From Ecdyonurus torrentis (taxonomy: Eukaryota; Arthropoda; Insecta; Ephemeroptera; Heptageniidae): a stretch of 64,000 nt of DNA. Every line of letters begins with the position of its first letter. Positions within the stretch are counted from its first letter, which is position 1. Shown in pieces: positions 51,188 to 63,699 of this stretch. Location: NCBI GenBank assembly GCA_949318235.1, contig OX439137.1, positions 6,640,372-6,704,371 of the forward strand, read 5' to 3'. The position numbers and the translations under genes are program-made. The notes beneath the pieces are model-generated. The model made no database searches and had not been told where the DNA came from. It was given only the letters and a program-made list of their open reading frames with translations.

Positions 51188-51581
51188 TTAAATCAGTCTA
51201 ACATGAACTTATAGCTTTAATTATAATAAAAAAAGGAAAAAAGGAAAGATTATAATAATAAAAAAGTTTTTTTTTTTTTTTTTTTAACAAAATTAATATT
51301 AAGATTATTATTGCATTTCTTTAATTAATTTTTTTCTTTTCGAGGTTGAGTTATTTTTATATCTGTAATTGAATGTTTAAAAATTTATGATTTTAATATA
51401 CACTTTCTTATAGCTTATACACTTCAGTTTTTTGTTTGCTTTCTTTGGTATAGAAAAAATTGCTCCGTATAAATATTTTGTATTATCAATGAAATAAATT
51501 TTGCATCTCAGTTTTTATGTTGCAGAACTTCTTACAGCGTCACGTGACTATCTAAATTTGCATAAAGAACATAGGCAAAAA

Positions 51582-51750
51582 TGACGTTTGCCTATGCTGA
51601 GCAATGTTATGTATTTTGCTCCAGTCGGAGTATATACATTCTGGCCAAAACAAGGTCGTTCCCGCCAAAAGCTGTATCCGCAGTGCTAAACCAATCAGAG
51701 AGCGTGTTATAAACCTACTAGCCAATCACAGTTGATTTTACATTGTTAAT
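51582..51750 (-). mobile_element. Decayed B fragment with CCAAT-containing repeat
   Basis: GACGTTTGCCTATGCTGAGC and AATGTTATG with TTGCTCCAG match the reverse B subterminal block. To the right, ACCAATCAGAGAGCG and AGCCAATCACAGTTG give two CCAAT boxes; the second is the reverse of the motif at 5689 and 32736. Confidence 0.45.
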
Positions 51751-52849
51751 TACACTGTATCCGCTCGAACTAGTTTTGGGAGAAGTGTATATATGTATAT
51801 GTGTATAATGTGTGTAAGTGTTTGCATGTGTGTGTGTTTCCCATGTAATATTAATGAATTGTTACAATGAGTTAAAAAAAGCAAAAGTTATCGTAGTCAC
51901 AGTAAATCATAAATTTAGTAATAATGGAGTAATTTTAAGATATATATATTTTTTAACAATCCTCAAAAAATACATCTATAGAGAATAACTAACGTATATA
52001 TAAAGGAGAGAGCACTCAGAAGAAAGAAAGGAAATTAAAAAAGTGTGATAATGACAAAAGTCAGTCATTAATTCATTTGGATCAGAAACCATCAATCGTA
52101 ATTTTTTAAATGGCTCTTGAGAAGAAGGCTACTTCTCTCTCTCTCTCTCTCTCTCTACCCTCTAACGACACGCCCTATAAGAAAATGAATGAATACTTTT
52201 GCCGTGACGAAAGACACTGATAATAATTAGTTTTTTTTTCTTCTTTTCTAATCGATTTATTCTCATTGACTTAATGTAATAGGAAATGAAAATGAAAGAG
52301 AAGGAGAAATAAAAATTTCTTGATAAGGTTTATTATATACATATAAAATATTATTAGCTATGTATTTTCATTTGCCTTTTCGATATAACGTTCCCTTTTC
52401 TTTTTAATTAATATTATTTCTTATGATTGTTTTTTACACGATTTTGATTTTACCATTCAGAAACTCGCAGTAAATTTGCAATATTATTCTTACGAGAGAA
52501 TTAAAAAAAAAAAAAAAAAAAACATAAATTAAATTAAATTGGTAAAATATATCAACACAATCAAGTGTATCCATTGTGTTATAAAATATTGCTCTATAAT
52601 GTCTTATGGAAATACATACAATGTTATCATACGGAGATTTTATTTAAAACAATGCTCCATAATACATTGATATTTCTTAGTAAAATATTACACCTTTTTT
52701 TTTTTTTTTTTTTTTTATTTATTTATTTTTTTTTTTTTTTGTACACATAAAAGGAAACTTAATTTATGCATGCAATAAATAATTACAATATATTTTATAT
52801 CATATTAAAATGTTGATATTTAAGAATTACGTAAATAATTTTGCTATCA
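51751..52849. other. AT-rich spacer
   Basis: A (CT)n tract lies at 52134-52156 and T runs near 52695-52740. No gene seen. Confidence 0.6.
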
Positions 52850-52945
52850 GTAGGACATATTTATGCTATATTGCAACGCAGCATAATCGTTATGCAGTGT
52901 AGCAGAAATTATGTTAATTGTTTGGAATAAATAATGCTAAATTCA
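52850..52945. mobile_element. Family D fragment
   Basis: CATATTTATGCTATATTGCA, GCATAATCGTTATGCAG and AATAATGCTAAATTCAG are D-type motifs. The ends are lost. Confidence 0.5.
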
Positions 52946-53068
52946 GGTTCATTTTGATTTCCAGCTAAATTTTTTTTAAATTTTTATGTGTGTGATCCAT
53001 AATTCTATTTAACAGGCTATGAATGGCAATAATTTTAATATAGTAAAAGAAAATAGGAACTCATTTTT

Positions 53069-53102
<34 letters not shown>

Positions 53103-53281
53103 CGTATTTTTAAAATGGACTTGAACTGACACTATGTGCATTTTATTTTTTATTTTTTTACTATGTTTATTTATTTTTAAGTTTCGTTTAAAAGCTATGT
53201 AATCATTTACTTTACAGTATTATTAATTTATTATTATTTTAATTATGTAAAGATACTTCACAGTACAAAAAAAAATATTCT

Positions 53282-53313
<32 letters not shown>

Positions 53314-53651
53314 CAGTTTTAAAATTATATAGTGTTAAAATAATAAAATAAATAATTGAATTTTCATGTAAGTTATATAAAAAAAATTCTTATTTTTGAT
53401 TCCAATAAAAAGATAAATTACTTTTATATTTTAATGTTTAAAATCACTTTACGTTATCAAAATTTTTAATTACTATATTTTCTGCTAATTTTATTTTTAG
53501 CAATTAGTATGTATAAAATAATATTTAATTATATGTGTGAAGAATTTTTTTTCTTTTTAAAATAAGAGGTTAAGTTTTTAATATTATTTAAAGATAGGAA
53601 AAAGTAATGGATTATCCTTGTTTCTTGTTTTATAAAAGTGGTAAATGGTGT

Positions 53652-53654
<3 letters not shown>
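52946..53654. other. AT-rich spacer
   Basis: A (GA)n tract lies at about 53069-53101 and a T run near 53285-53313. No gene seen. Confidence 0.6.

Positions 53655-53715
<61 letters not shown>
53655..53715. repeat. (CT)n microsatellite
   Basis: Perfect CT tract of about 60 bases. Confidence 0.96.
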
Positions 53716-53717
<2 letters not shown>

Positions 53718-53969
53718 AAATACTGAAGCTATACTTAATTCAACATAACCATGTGATAAAATTATAATGTGTATATATTATACATGAATCTATCTTGGTT
53801 AATGAACATATTTATATTACGTGATTTTGTTTTCTTTTGAAATTTATGCTGTGATTATATTTTATCCCACATAGCATAAATGTTGCTATCACATAAACCA
53901 TTGCCAACACATGATGAGATATTATGTATCCCTCTTTTCTCGTATTCTATAATCAAGTTATATAGTAAT

Positions 53970-54330
53970 AACCGAGTGAAATGGCCGCGTGGTGAAGGCA
54001 GCTGACTCATAACTCTGTACTTCTCACCGAGTATAGGTTCGAACCACTGCTGGGTGCTTACTTGAAGTGTGAGAGCACAAAACGTTGCACGATGCATGTT
54101 TACATGCATTTCATGACGACGTACAGCATTCGGGAGGTGCATAAGCGATGTGATTGCACCAACCAGCCTGCCTAGACGTTTCCACGGTTTCTCTAGGCTA
54201 TCATGGCAAATGCCGTGCTGTGTACTTAGGCCGTGGTCACCTTTCACATTGGTCACCTGTAAAGTTTTGGTGTGTATCTGGAGAAAATAATTTCTTGGGA
54301 AAAAGGGGTGCTTACGGTTGTTCTGATCTT
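53970..54330 (+). mobile_element. tRNA-derived SINE
   Basis: The head holds RNA polymerase III promoter boxes: an A box TGGCCGCGTGG at 53982-53992 and a B box GGTTCGAACCA at 54036-54046, spaced about 44 bases, as in tRNA genes. CTCATAACTC between them resembles the anticodon arm of tRNA-Met (CAT). A GC-balanced body of about 270 bases follows (CATGCATTTCATGACGACG, CCTGCCTAGACGTTTCCACG, GGCCGTGGTCACCTTTCACA). The 161-codon minus-strand frame over this segment arises because the SINE is less AT-rich than its surroundings; it has no domain. The 3' boundary is approximate, and no tail or duplication is clear. Single copy in the window. Confidence 0.85.
53982..54046 (+). promoter_or_regulatory. 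Internal pol III promoter (A and B boxes) of the SINE
   Basis: The A box TGGCCGCGTGG and the B box GGTTCGAACCA match the tRNA consensus TRGCNNAGYGG and GGTTCGANTCC closely. The A box has one clear mismatch. Confidence 0.8.
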
Positions 54331-54510
54331 CTTTTGTCAAGCATACTTATGAATATACTTTGATACAAAAATTGTCTCTCTTTTATTGCAATATCGTGAG
54401 TCAATTTGTCGCCTCAGGGTTTATTATAGAGCCCCTGGTCTCAAAAAAAAAAATCCCTGTCAATGATAAATCATGAAATTATACTATTTCACATATTTTG
54501 TGCCTTAACC

Positions 54511-54668
54511 CTTCAGTACTCTTACAAACTAGACAGAAAACTTGTAAAGTAGGCAACCCATGCTACAATTTCTATTGTAGACCCGGAATTGATGACGTCA
54601 TGAATTCCTAAAGTTGCCTACTTTACAGTCTTTCAACCCCAGTTTGTGAGGCTACAGAAGAGTTGAAG
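54511..54668. mobile_element. Family H inverted-repeat element (H1)
   Basis: The arms begin CTTCAGTACTCTTACAAACT and end AGTTTGTGAGGCTACAGAAG then AGTTGAAG. Both contain GTAAAGTAGGCAAC or its complement. TGATGACGTCATGAATT sits between the arms near 54593. A second copy is at 25903-26035. No coding capacity. Confidence 0.75.
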
Positions 54669-55473
54669 GATATAATATATGTATGAATAATGGTCCCATT
54701 TCGTGATTTTTACGTTTTTGATTCAATTTTTGGACGCCAGGTTAAGCGTTGGTTTTTATACGAAAATATGTATTGTATTGTATGTATGTATTGTTTGTTG
54801 TATTACATACAGTCAAAGGAGACAATATAACATCAACACAAAAATCTCTGATTTGTTTAAGGATTGCTCTAAAACTTATACGATATATTTATATACAATA
54901 AAAAGCCTATATATAGTTTATGCAGATTACATATCCCTTAAGCACTGCAATATTTTATCGCTAAATATCAATGTCAGAGTATTTTCTCCTTATTAAGTTA
55001 AATGTAATTAAAACTGCCACTGCTAATTACTCATAATTAATGGAGATGGATATGCTATTGTATATGGGTTTGGCACTTTTATAACAATGGGTAGAAAAAA
55101 ATATATATATTTATACTGCGTAATTACTGTCTAGTCTAATATTATAGTTCTTTAGCATGCCTCTTAATTATCTTTGCCGCGCGTGTTTTTTTTATTATTA
55201 TTATTATTTTTTTTTTACTTGTTTGAACGTTGGGAGTTTATATTTATTTCATATAATTTCTTACAAAGTTTTCCTTTCATTGAAAATAAGCATGAGTGCA
55301 AATTTTAAGTGAATCTATAATTTTTAAATTTTGCATCAATATTCCTTACTCTAATTATGCTGACTTATTTATGTTACTGCTTGTTTGTATTACAAGTAAT
55401 GTGTGCGATTATAAATGTATACTTTTTTTAGTTTGAGTCAATGGCTATATAAATTTCATGCAGTTGATTTTTT

Positions 55474-55475
<2 letters not shown>
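54669..55475. other. AT-rich spacer
   Basis: A 97-codon plus-strand frame (54703-54996) is rich in I, Y, C and L with no domain and is near the longest expected by chance here. A family J-like AATGGAGATGGATATGC lies near 55039. Confidence 0.55.

Positions 55476-55551
<76 letters not shown>
55476..55551. repeat. (CT)n microsatellite
   Basis: Perfect CT tract ending in CACTCACTC. Confidence 0.96.
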
Positions 55552-55554
<3 letters not shown>

Positions 55555-55667
55555 ACTCGCCATATAAGAGTACTAAAAGAATTATAAACTTTTTTCTAAA
55601 ATTTTCATTGAATTTAAGATTGCTGTATTTCTGAATCTTTGAAATATGAGACAAGCTAATTCAGAAA

Positions 55668-55669
<2 letters not shown>

Positions 55670-55700
<31 letters not shown>
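55670..55700. repeat. Poly(T) run
   Basis: About 30 T. Confidence 0.9.
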
Positions 55701-55704
<4 letters not shown>

Positions 55705-55854
55705 ATACGGTTATATGAAGAGTTATTAAAAATGTCACATAGAATTTTGATTACGGCCATTTTTAATTAATTATTATTATTGTTTAAACAGCTTCTTTGT
55801 GAAATAGGGAAAATAAAGAAAATTGGAGATAATTAATAATTTGACGAATAATTA

Positions 55855-55858
<4 letters not shown>

Positions 55859-55926
<68 letters not shown>
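55859..55926. repeat. (TA)n microsatellite
   Basis: Perfect TA tract of about 67 bases, able to form a cruciform. Confidence 0.96.
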
Positions 55927-55929
<3 letters not shown>

Positions 55930-56112
55930 GATCATATTTCGTAGTTATTCAACAAGATAATAATTTAATTTGCATTAAAAACTATGATCTTTATATCAAA
56001 TAAAAAAATAAATAAACTTACTTTATACTGCATTAAATAATGGATATATACTATATTCTAGAGTCTAGAGCATAGATACGAAATAATAATAATAAAAATT
56101 ATTGACCCAAAT

Positions 56113-56240
56113 ATGTGCTGCATTGGAATAACATAAGTAATTATGCTGAAAATCTTAACTATTATTCTATACTATATAAAGTTGTGTTGCTGCATTGAGC
56201 TATTGCATAATTATTACGTATTTACTTAGGTCCGTATAAA
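56113..56240 (+). mobile_element. MITE family D (D4)
   Basis: TGTGCTGCATTGGAATAACA, AAGTAATTATGCTGAAAATC and the right end GCATAATTATTACGTA. Confidence 0.6.
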
Positions 56241-56643
56241 CTCAAAGTTACACAGAGTATTGTATAGCTCAAGTATATATATAAAGTTGAACCGCGGCAG
56301 AAAACAAAGCAAAAAGGTTATCTGAGGTCAGTTTAGACGCTTATGCTTATTGATGAGGCTGACTAATTATGTGTTATTGTCACTTTTTGTTGCTTGTTTT
56401 ATTGATAATTTTGCTGGCGATCTTAACGTATAGAACAATGGAATGACGTCACTTTAATCTACTCATCTCGCGGAGCGGCGACAAAAAAAAAAAAGCTACA
56501 TCATTCTGCAGAGACTGTGGCCAATTACAATTAGTATATAAAAGTTTTTTTTATTTGTAAAAATTTTCATTGATTTTTTTGAAGATAACTGTACCAAATT
56601 AAAAACTTCTCTCTTTTTTTTTATTTTTTTTTTAACCACCACT

Positions 56644-56755
56644 TTATGGACCACTTGCAATGAACGAACTATTTAAAATGCATTTCTTATGAAAAAATTG
56701 TTTTCACTTACTTGTTTTTGCAACAACTAAAAAGATTTTATTGCAAGTGGTCTAT
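56644..56755. mobile_element. Short inverted-repeat element (family K)
   Basis: TATGGACCACTTGCAATGAA at the left and TTGCAAGTGGTCTATTAAA at the right are inverted repeats of about 17 bases. A second left half lies near 50402. No coding capacity. Confidence 0.6.
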
Positions 56756-56810
56756 TAAATATAAGCATAATTCTAATCTTATATACATATACAAATTTTA
56801 CAAGCCTATA

Positions 56811-56965
56811 CCAGGTCCACACGGAAATAATTAATTTTGTAATTTATGCTGCATTTATGTCATTATAGCATAAATAATTATGCTGTACGACATAATACTT
56901 ATGCTATGTAACATTATTATAGTTATTGTGCAGTATAATTATATAGCATAGATTAGGCTTATATA
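56811..56965 (+). mobile_element. MITE family D (D5)
   Basis: CAGGTCCACACGGAAATAAT starts the element, followed by ATTTATGCTGCATTTATGTC, ATTATAGCATAAATAATTAT and repeated ATTATGCTGT/ACATAATAC motifs. Confidence 0.65.
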
Positions 56966-57051
56966 TAAAAAAAATATTTTTAAAGTTTTGAGAATAATAA
57001 TTTCAAAATCAATTTAATGGCCATAAGTTACAGTTCCCGGTTAGCTCACTT

Positions 57052-57353
57052 ACGGACGCAAAATTGCCTAACATCCTAACATATCTAAATACCAATGTTA
57101 ATTTGGCCAGAGTCATTGATTTCAAATTTATTTTCCATTCACAAATTGTCAGCTGCAGCATTGTGACATCACACCTCACCTGGTCCACGCGCGCAGCAAC
57201 AAGCGAGCTGTGACGTCACAAACCCGTAGCTGACATTTGTGAATGGAAAATAAATTAGAAATCAATGACTCCAGACAAATTAACGTTGATATTTAGATAT
57301 GTTAGGATATTATTAGGCAATTTTTATGTTCAAGGTGTTCTGTACGCCATTAA
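57052..57353 (+). mobile_element. Foldback MITE family C (C4)
   Basis: Inverted arms with GATTTCAAATTTATTTTCCA and GGAAAATAAATTAGAAATCA. The centre carries TGGTCCACGCGCGCAG, with one intact TGACGTCA near 57210 and its partner mutated to TGACATCA. The left terminus is eroded; the right ends GTACGCCATTAA. Confidence 0.85.
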
Positions 57354-58175
57354 GTAAGAGAAACGTTGTGATAAAAAAAAATAAAAAAAAAAAAAACGTG
57401 TGATGTACAAAGAAAAAAAAACATCACAGTGCCAGTACACTTTTTAACAATCGCACATTAAAATGACACATTTCTATTCTGAGTGTATACAAATTTTTAT
57501 AACACACAGTTACGTGTTTTTAAAATTAGTTCACGCTACAAGACTCGAACAAAGTCTTTTATACTATTTAAATACCCTATAAATAAGACTATAAAAATAA
57601 AAACAGTTGAGTAATTAATAATTTCCCCTCCCCAACCCCACATTAAATCATGTCATATAAATACTAAGAAACATAAACATGAAATATTTTTCAAAGAGGA
57701 TGTTATATAATGTTATAAAAATAAATTGAAAAAAAAAAAAGGTTTAAAGCTAAATATTAAGATTTTGATAATTATAATAGCATGTGTGTTGAATATTACG
57801 TCACAGGCATATGTTAATGTATTTTGCTTACTGTATAAATATCATCATCATGGGGGTGATGTGAGGGGGAGGAGGGGGGTGTATGTTATGTTTGTTATTT
57901 TAATTTAGTAAAGCAAGATGACTGCTGTTAGCTTTTTTTTTTAACTACTCTTGAAATTCTAAATTAGTCTCTGCTATATGTATATAATATTGTATGTACA
58001 AAAGTTATATAGACATAGAGTTAGGATTGTGTATGAGAAATTCATTATCATTGTTTATAATATATACACTGAAAGATAAATATTTTTTTTTTTACTTATG
58101 GTTGATTTTGTAAGAAAAAAAATGTTGGATTCAATGAATTTTCATATTATAATATATAATATAATACTTTTCAAG
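57354..58175. other. AT-rich spacer
   Basis: A G-rich stretch (GGGGGTGATGTGAGGGGGAG) lies near 57853-57882. No gene seen. Confidence 0.55.
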
Positions 58176-58375
58176 ACTTGCACGTGCATAATTACGTCAT
58201 TTATGCTGCTTTGAATCTAGAGCAGAAATGTTGTTATTTTGTAAAAACGTAAGTAATAATACTGAACATCTTAACTATTGTGCTATATATTATGTTTACT
58301 TTAAAATATAGCATAAATAATGTTGTTATGCTTTAATGTTACTGCATTGAGATAGCAATTATTAATTTTGTCCTG
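58176..58375 (+). mobile_element. MITE family D (D6)
   Basis: GCATAATTACGTCATTTATG at the left, then TCTAGAGCAGAAATGTTGTT and ATAGCATAAATAATGTTGTT. It ends near GAGATAGCAATTATTA. Confidence 0.6.
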
Positions 58376-58432
58376 GTATTAGCTTTTTTTTTTCAATGTT
58401 TCAAACGTATTATAGTGACCAATTTGCAATTT

Positions 58433-58436
<4 letters not shown>

Positions 58437-58483
<47 letters not shown>
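58437..58483. repeat. (CT)n microsatellite
   Basis: Perfect CT tract. Confidence 0.95.
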
Positions 58484-58485
<2 letters not shown>

Positions 58486-58597
58486 CTCTTTCTCTATTTC
58501 TCCTTCTTCTTCTTTTATCCCCTCATAAGAAAACCATTGTGTAATCAATTTTAGCATTGTTTGATAAAAAAGATGAAAATATTTTAATGCAAGGTGT

Positions 58598-58598
<1 letters not shown>

Positions 58599-58691
<93 letters not shown>

Positions 58692-58706
58692 TCTTCTTCT
58701 TCTTTT
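58599..58706. repeat. (CT)n-(CTT)n microsatellite
   Basis: About 88 bases of CT followed by CTT units. Confidence 0.96.
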
Positions 58707-59570
58707 TTTCTTCTTCCTAATTTAAAATTAATGGTGTTTATGCTACAGCAGACCTCATTTAAAGACAGTTTTGTTTTGATTGTCATACAAGAAACCTACA
58801 ATTTTACTTGCATAGTACGTTATACAATACAATTGAGAGTTAGTACATGCAGCAAACAAAAAAGTACAGTGCACCAAAATTCCCAGATTTTGAACTATAT
58901 TCCCGTCGAGTTTAATATGTGAAAGCTTATGTACTATCTTACTAATCCAAATTTCAGGTATAAACACAAAAAAAAAAATCTCAAAATAACATTGAGCCTT
59001 ATGGGCCTGAAAATTTAAATTTCAGTAATTTTATTAACATTTGAATGATAATACCCCATATATTTAGATATTTCTATTTCTCTTGGTTCAAAGAATTCAA
59101 TTCAAATGAAAAACACCTTTATATTACTCAAAAAGTAAGCCATAAAAATGCTATTTTTTATCATTAACTTCTAAAAGTATCAAAAAGTGATAAAAAAAAA
59201 TCAGCATATTGTTATATATATTATATAATTATATAAAAATTAAAATGTAGTGTCTTTCTTTTAGAAGGAATCTTAGTTTTAAGTACATTGTTTCAACGAC
59301 ACAATTAGTTGAATTTAATTATATATAATTTGAACACAAAGATACAATTATGGTGCTTCACTTTTTTTTGTTTCTTTACGTCAAAAATAAGGTCCAAGTT
59401 ATAATAATTACTTTTTAGACCACCTAATTACCATTTTTTACACAAAAATAAAATAAATATCTTTAGCAAAAAAAAACATATATTTGAAAGGGAGGTTATA
59501 CGAGTAGAACGAAATTTCTTTGTAAAGTAGAAATAATTGCATAGGCAAAAAAATAATAATTGTGCTCTAG
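58707..59570. other. AT-rich spacer
   Basis: No feature recognised. Confidence 0.6.
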
Positions 59571-59613
59571 CTCAATAATGTAGCAATATGTTTGTATAAG
59601 ATCATAATTTATG

Positions 59614-59935
59614 CTATAGGGTAAAAAATGCATTCATGTTAAAGTCGACGTCATGTTGGATCACTCAATAACATGGGCCGCATAGGAAAATACATCATTT
59701 TGCTATAGTACAAATAGTAGTGCAAATAGTTTTTTTTTTAATTTTTTTTTAGACTATTGATGCTGTTAATAGGTTGCATTTGGTATCTCAAATATATCAG
59801 AAAAATAATAATAACAAAAAATAACCGAATTCCCAAATAATATAGCTAATAATGAAGTTTGTCCTATGCTGAGAAATGTTATTCATTACTCCAGAATATG
59901 GCATCTAAGTGCATTAAGTATGACGTCATCCAAAT
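59614..59935 (-). mobile_element. MITE family B (B9), nested in a D element
   Basis: Reverse copy starting CTATAGGGTAAAAAATGCAT and containing ATGTTGGATCACTCAATAAC, GCATAGGAAAATACATC and TATGACGTCATCC near 59921. The right terminus is eroded. Confidence 0.82.
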
Positions 59936-59971
59936 ATATAACAACATTTATGCATAACAACATAATTAATG

Positions 59972-60065
<94 letters not shown>
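59972..60065. repeat. (TA)n microsatellite
   Basis: Perfect TA tract of about 93 bases. Confidence 0.97.
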
Positions 60066-60068
<3 letters not shown>

Positions 60069-60105
60069 ATAGTGATTATACTATACATAGCATAACAAGT
60101 CAGAT

Positions 60106-60752
60106 ATTTAGCTTTATTTCTTATATTTTATTACAAAACAGTGACATTTGTGCTCTACAATATAGAAATTGATTTTGTAGCTTAAATTACGCAATTTTCT
60201 TTAAATGCGTTAAAAAAACAAGCAAACTATGTTTTGTCTAAAAAAAAAAAAAAAAAGTAAAACCATGCAGACTAAATATTTTTAATTTACATAAAATTCT
60301 TATACATATAAGAATATTATACAAAAACAAAATCTTAAATTACAAAATTATTATTATTTTACTTTCCATTTCACAAGTGTTACAGTTTATAAATTTAAGT
60401 CTAATAAATTTATATTTCTTTGTTATTTTTAATTCATTATTATTATAAAATATTGGACACCATATGGCTTGTATGTATATTTTGACCTTTGACCTCTGTA
60501 ACTGATCTTTATCTCATTGGTGTAAAATTTGTCACCTACAAAACATGAAATAATTATTTCACTCTTCATAAATTTTAAAACTTTCACTCAAACTTAAGTG
60601 GGTGGGGAAGTTTAAGTGGGTGGTGGCCAGATTTAAATTAACATTTTTACTCAATAAATTTGAGTTTTTTTTTCCTTTGAAATTTGCAATAATTTAAATG
60701 TTTACATAAATAAATAAATAAATAAAGTTTTATTGTAATGAGAAAATAACAT
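60106..60752. other. AT-rich spacer
   Basis: No feature recognised. Confidence 0.6.
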
Positions 60753-61059
60753 TTAAAGAAATAGACCAGAAGAAAACAACAGGAATTATATCACAAAACA
60801 CTTGATGGGATTTATATAAATGATATTAGTTTTTGTCTCAAAAACTAGTAGTGGTCAGAAAATTTCAAAACAACATTTGCATACTAATTTTTCCCTGTTT
60901 CTGACGTCAGAAAAAGGAATACTCATGCAAATTGCATACTTTACAGTATTTTTAAGCTCTCTTCCAGGATGGTAAAAAATTGTTACCAGTTTTGGAGATC
61001 CATTTTGTGTATATATATTAAAAAGGCACAATGCTGTTTCATCTGGTCTATGGCTTTAA
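60753..61059 (-). mobile_element. MITE family A (A7), TTAA on both sides
   Basis: From TTAAAGAAATAGACCAGAAG to CTGGTCTATGGCTTTAA. It contains TTTCTGACGTCAGAAAAAGG near 60901. Several small deletions compared with A3. Confidence 0.87.
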
Positions 61060-61257
61060 TACATTTTTTGTTTAAGTGTTTCTTATACATTATTTTAAAG
61101 AAAGTTATAATTTCTGCTGTAACATAATACTACATTGGGTCATTTTTAAAAAGCCTTGACAAAAATATTATTAAAATTTTCACATATCACAAATTTTACA
61201 CGAAAAAATAAACATGTAATTATATTATAGCTCTATTTCAGTCAAAATTATTTTATA

Positions 61258-61484
61258 ACAACATAATTTATGCTATATTGTGTAGCGACCATGTTAAATA
61301 GAATAAAAGTTATGTTTTAAAAACATAATTTTGTAATTCTAACATAACTACCTATACTACAAGTTAATTAGTTGTAACTTAACCATAATTTACGTAACTT
61401 ATGCTATACATTGAATAATTAATTACTATGTGTTCTAGAGTAGAAATTTTGTTATTTTGGAATAACATAAGTATTTATGCTGTA
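61258..61484 (+). mobile_element. MITE family D (D8)
   Basis: ACAACATAATTTATGCTATA, TGTTCTAGAGTAGAAATTTT and AATAACATAAGTATTTATGC. Its right end touches the TTAA of A8, so A8 may have inserted into it. Confidence 0.6.
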
Positions 61485-61828
61485 TTAAAGCCATAGACCA
61501 CGTTAAACAACATGTGCTTTTTAATGAATAAACACGAAATGAGATCTTCAAAACTGATGACAATTTTTACCAGAATGTTAATATAGCCCCACGAGAGAGT
61601 GTAAAAATACTGTAAAGTATGCAATTTGCGTAAAAGTTCATGTTTATGACGTCAGAAACATGCAAAAATTATAGTATAAAATGGGTGAGTTGCATAAATT
61701 AAATTTTTCTGATCACTGCTACGGAGCTAGAGTTGGGTTTTGAGACGAACTAAAGTTATTTATGTAAGGTCCATCAAGTGTTTTGTGATATAAATATGCT
61801 TAAGTTTTCTTCTGGTCTATTCCTTTAA
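61485..61828 (+). mobile_element. MITE family A (A8), TTAA on both sides
   Basis: Full-length copy of 344 bases from TTAAAGCCATAGACCACGTT to CTGGTCTATTCCTTTAA. It contains TTATGACGTCAGAAACATGC near 61645 and CTGATCACTGCTACGGAGCT. No coding capacity. Confidence 0.92.
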
Positions 61829-62398
61829 ATAATGTATGGTCAAGATAAATATTTATATAAAGAGATCCTGCATGTACTTCAAACTAAAACATATAGTTAA
61901 ATCATGAGATGGGAACATCAAACATACATTGATTATGCCAATCACCGATTAACTGCCATTAGTTCAATAAAATGTTCAATTAAAAAAAAAACACCTCTGT
62001 TGTATACAAAATCTAGAAAAAAGTCACAGAATATGAAAATAAATCTAATTCTCTATTCCAAACCCTTAAATTTATGACAGTATCATAACCACGGTAACAG
62101 AATATTATATACACTTAAAAAAAAAAAGAAATAAAAATTACATAATTTTAGCTAATAAATTGCTACTAAAAATAAAAAGACAAGATGATTTTTAGTAACA
62201 AAATAACCAGTGGCTGACGTGCAAAACAAGTAGTCACCTCTTATTGTCTTGGCCTGCAAACAGGTTTCAAAACGTCACACCTTACTAATATATTTTCACC
62301 CTTATATCTTATATACATAAGGTCTATATTAGAATTCATTGGTACGTAATGTAATTTAGTTGACACTTTAGTATAGGGAGGAGTGTATAATATTCTAA

Positions 62399-62440
<42 letters not shown>

Positions 62441-62714
62441 ATACATAACTTAACGTGTTTTTTTCTACATCATTGGAAACAAATTATTTGTTATATAATT
62501 AACTTGGGCAACTTACTAGTTCCAAATTTTTACTCTACACATTTTTTTAAACTTGTGTATTGATAATTAAAATAAATTTATTCTGCGAGCTTTATTTTTT
62601 ATCTTTTAAAACAAATAGGAATAAAATTACTATTTTAAAGAGCTTTCAAGTGTATTAAATGTTATAAGATAATGTTTTAATTTATTACATAATAAATATA
62701 TTTGAGTATGAGTA
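61829..62714. other. AT-rich spacer
   Basis: There is a T run at 62402-62434. No gene seen. Confidence 0.6.
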
Positions 62715-63060
<346 letters not shown>

Positions 63061-63355
63061 TTTACATCCTTATACATTGATTGATTGATTCGTTAATTCT
63101 TACATTTATTTATTCGTCCATTATATGTCCCACTAGTAAAGAACATTAACCTTAATAAGAAGCACAATTTACAAATAAAGAATACATTAAGAAAATCGAG
63201 TTAGATAATGGAGAACAATTGGTGTGCAAATATAGATTGAATAATTGAAGTGTCATTATATTCATAATTCTGATTTGATATATTCAAATTATGAATATAG
63301 AACAATTGAATTTAAAACAACCTAGCTTAATATTTAATCATGTATGAGCTATTTC
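63061..63355. other. AT-rich spacer
   Basis: No feature recognised beyond ATTGATTGATTG at the array edge. Confidence 0.6.
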
Positions 63356-63699
63356 TTAAGGGTTGCATATAGATGCCTTGTATCTCAAAATCTAAAAAGA
63401 AAACTTCGAAACTTTATGATGCCATTTAAAAGTTAATATTAACAGCTACCAAGATAGAATTTTCAGAACCCGTGACCATCAGATAAGAAAGAGAATAGTT
63501 ATTGAAATTAACATTGGCTCTTACATGGGACTAAAACTTCAAAAAATTTATAATTTAAATTCTAGTATGGTGACCCCTCAAATTTTTTTACATTTTTGAA
63601 GATATCATATCCTTATGTATCACTGTGCAAAATTTTAGATTTTTATTTCTTTAGAATTTTTTTTAGTTAAATCCCGCAGTACCTGATTTCCCACGTTAA
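63356..63699 (-). mobile_element. MITE family E (E3), TTAA on both sides
   Basis: Reverse copy of 344 bases from TTAAGGGTTGCATATAGATG to CTGATTTCCCACGTTAA. It shares TAACAGCTACCAAGATAGAA and GTATGGTGACCCCTC with E1 and E2. The right TTAA also forms the left TTAA of the next element. Confidence 0.87.

Larger units (their letters stand above)
59571..60105. mobile_element. Family D element (D10), split by B9
   Basis: D-type sequence ATAATTTATGC lies left of B9, and ACAACATTTATGCATAACAA with ATAATTAATGCTATATA lies right of it. A long (TA)n tract has expanded inside the right part. CATAGCATAACAAG follows the tract. Confidence 0.55.

Noticed and set aside
53970..54055. Functional tRNA gene
   Set aside because: The promoter boxes are good but the acceptor and anticodon stems do not pair convincingly, and a SINE body follows.
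53855..54340. 161-codon minus-strand open frame, the longest non-repeat frame
   Set aside because: It coincides with the SINE, whose higher GC content lowers stop frequency. The pol III boxes lie on the other strand and no protein domain is visible.
54703..54996. 97-codon plus-strand frame
   Set aside because: For this base composition about one or two frames of this length are expected by chance. The residues are dominated by I, Y, C, L and K.
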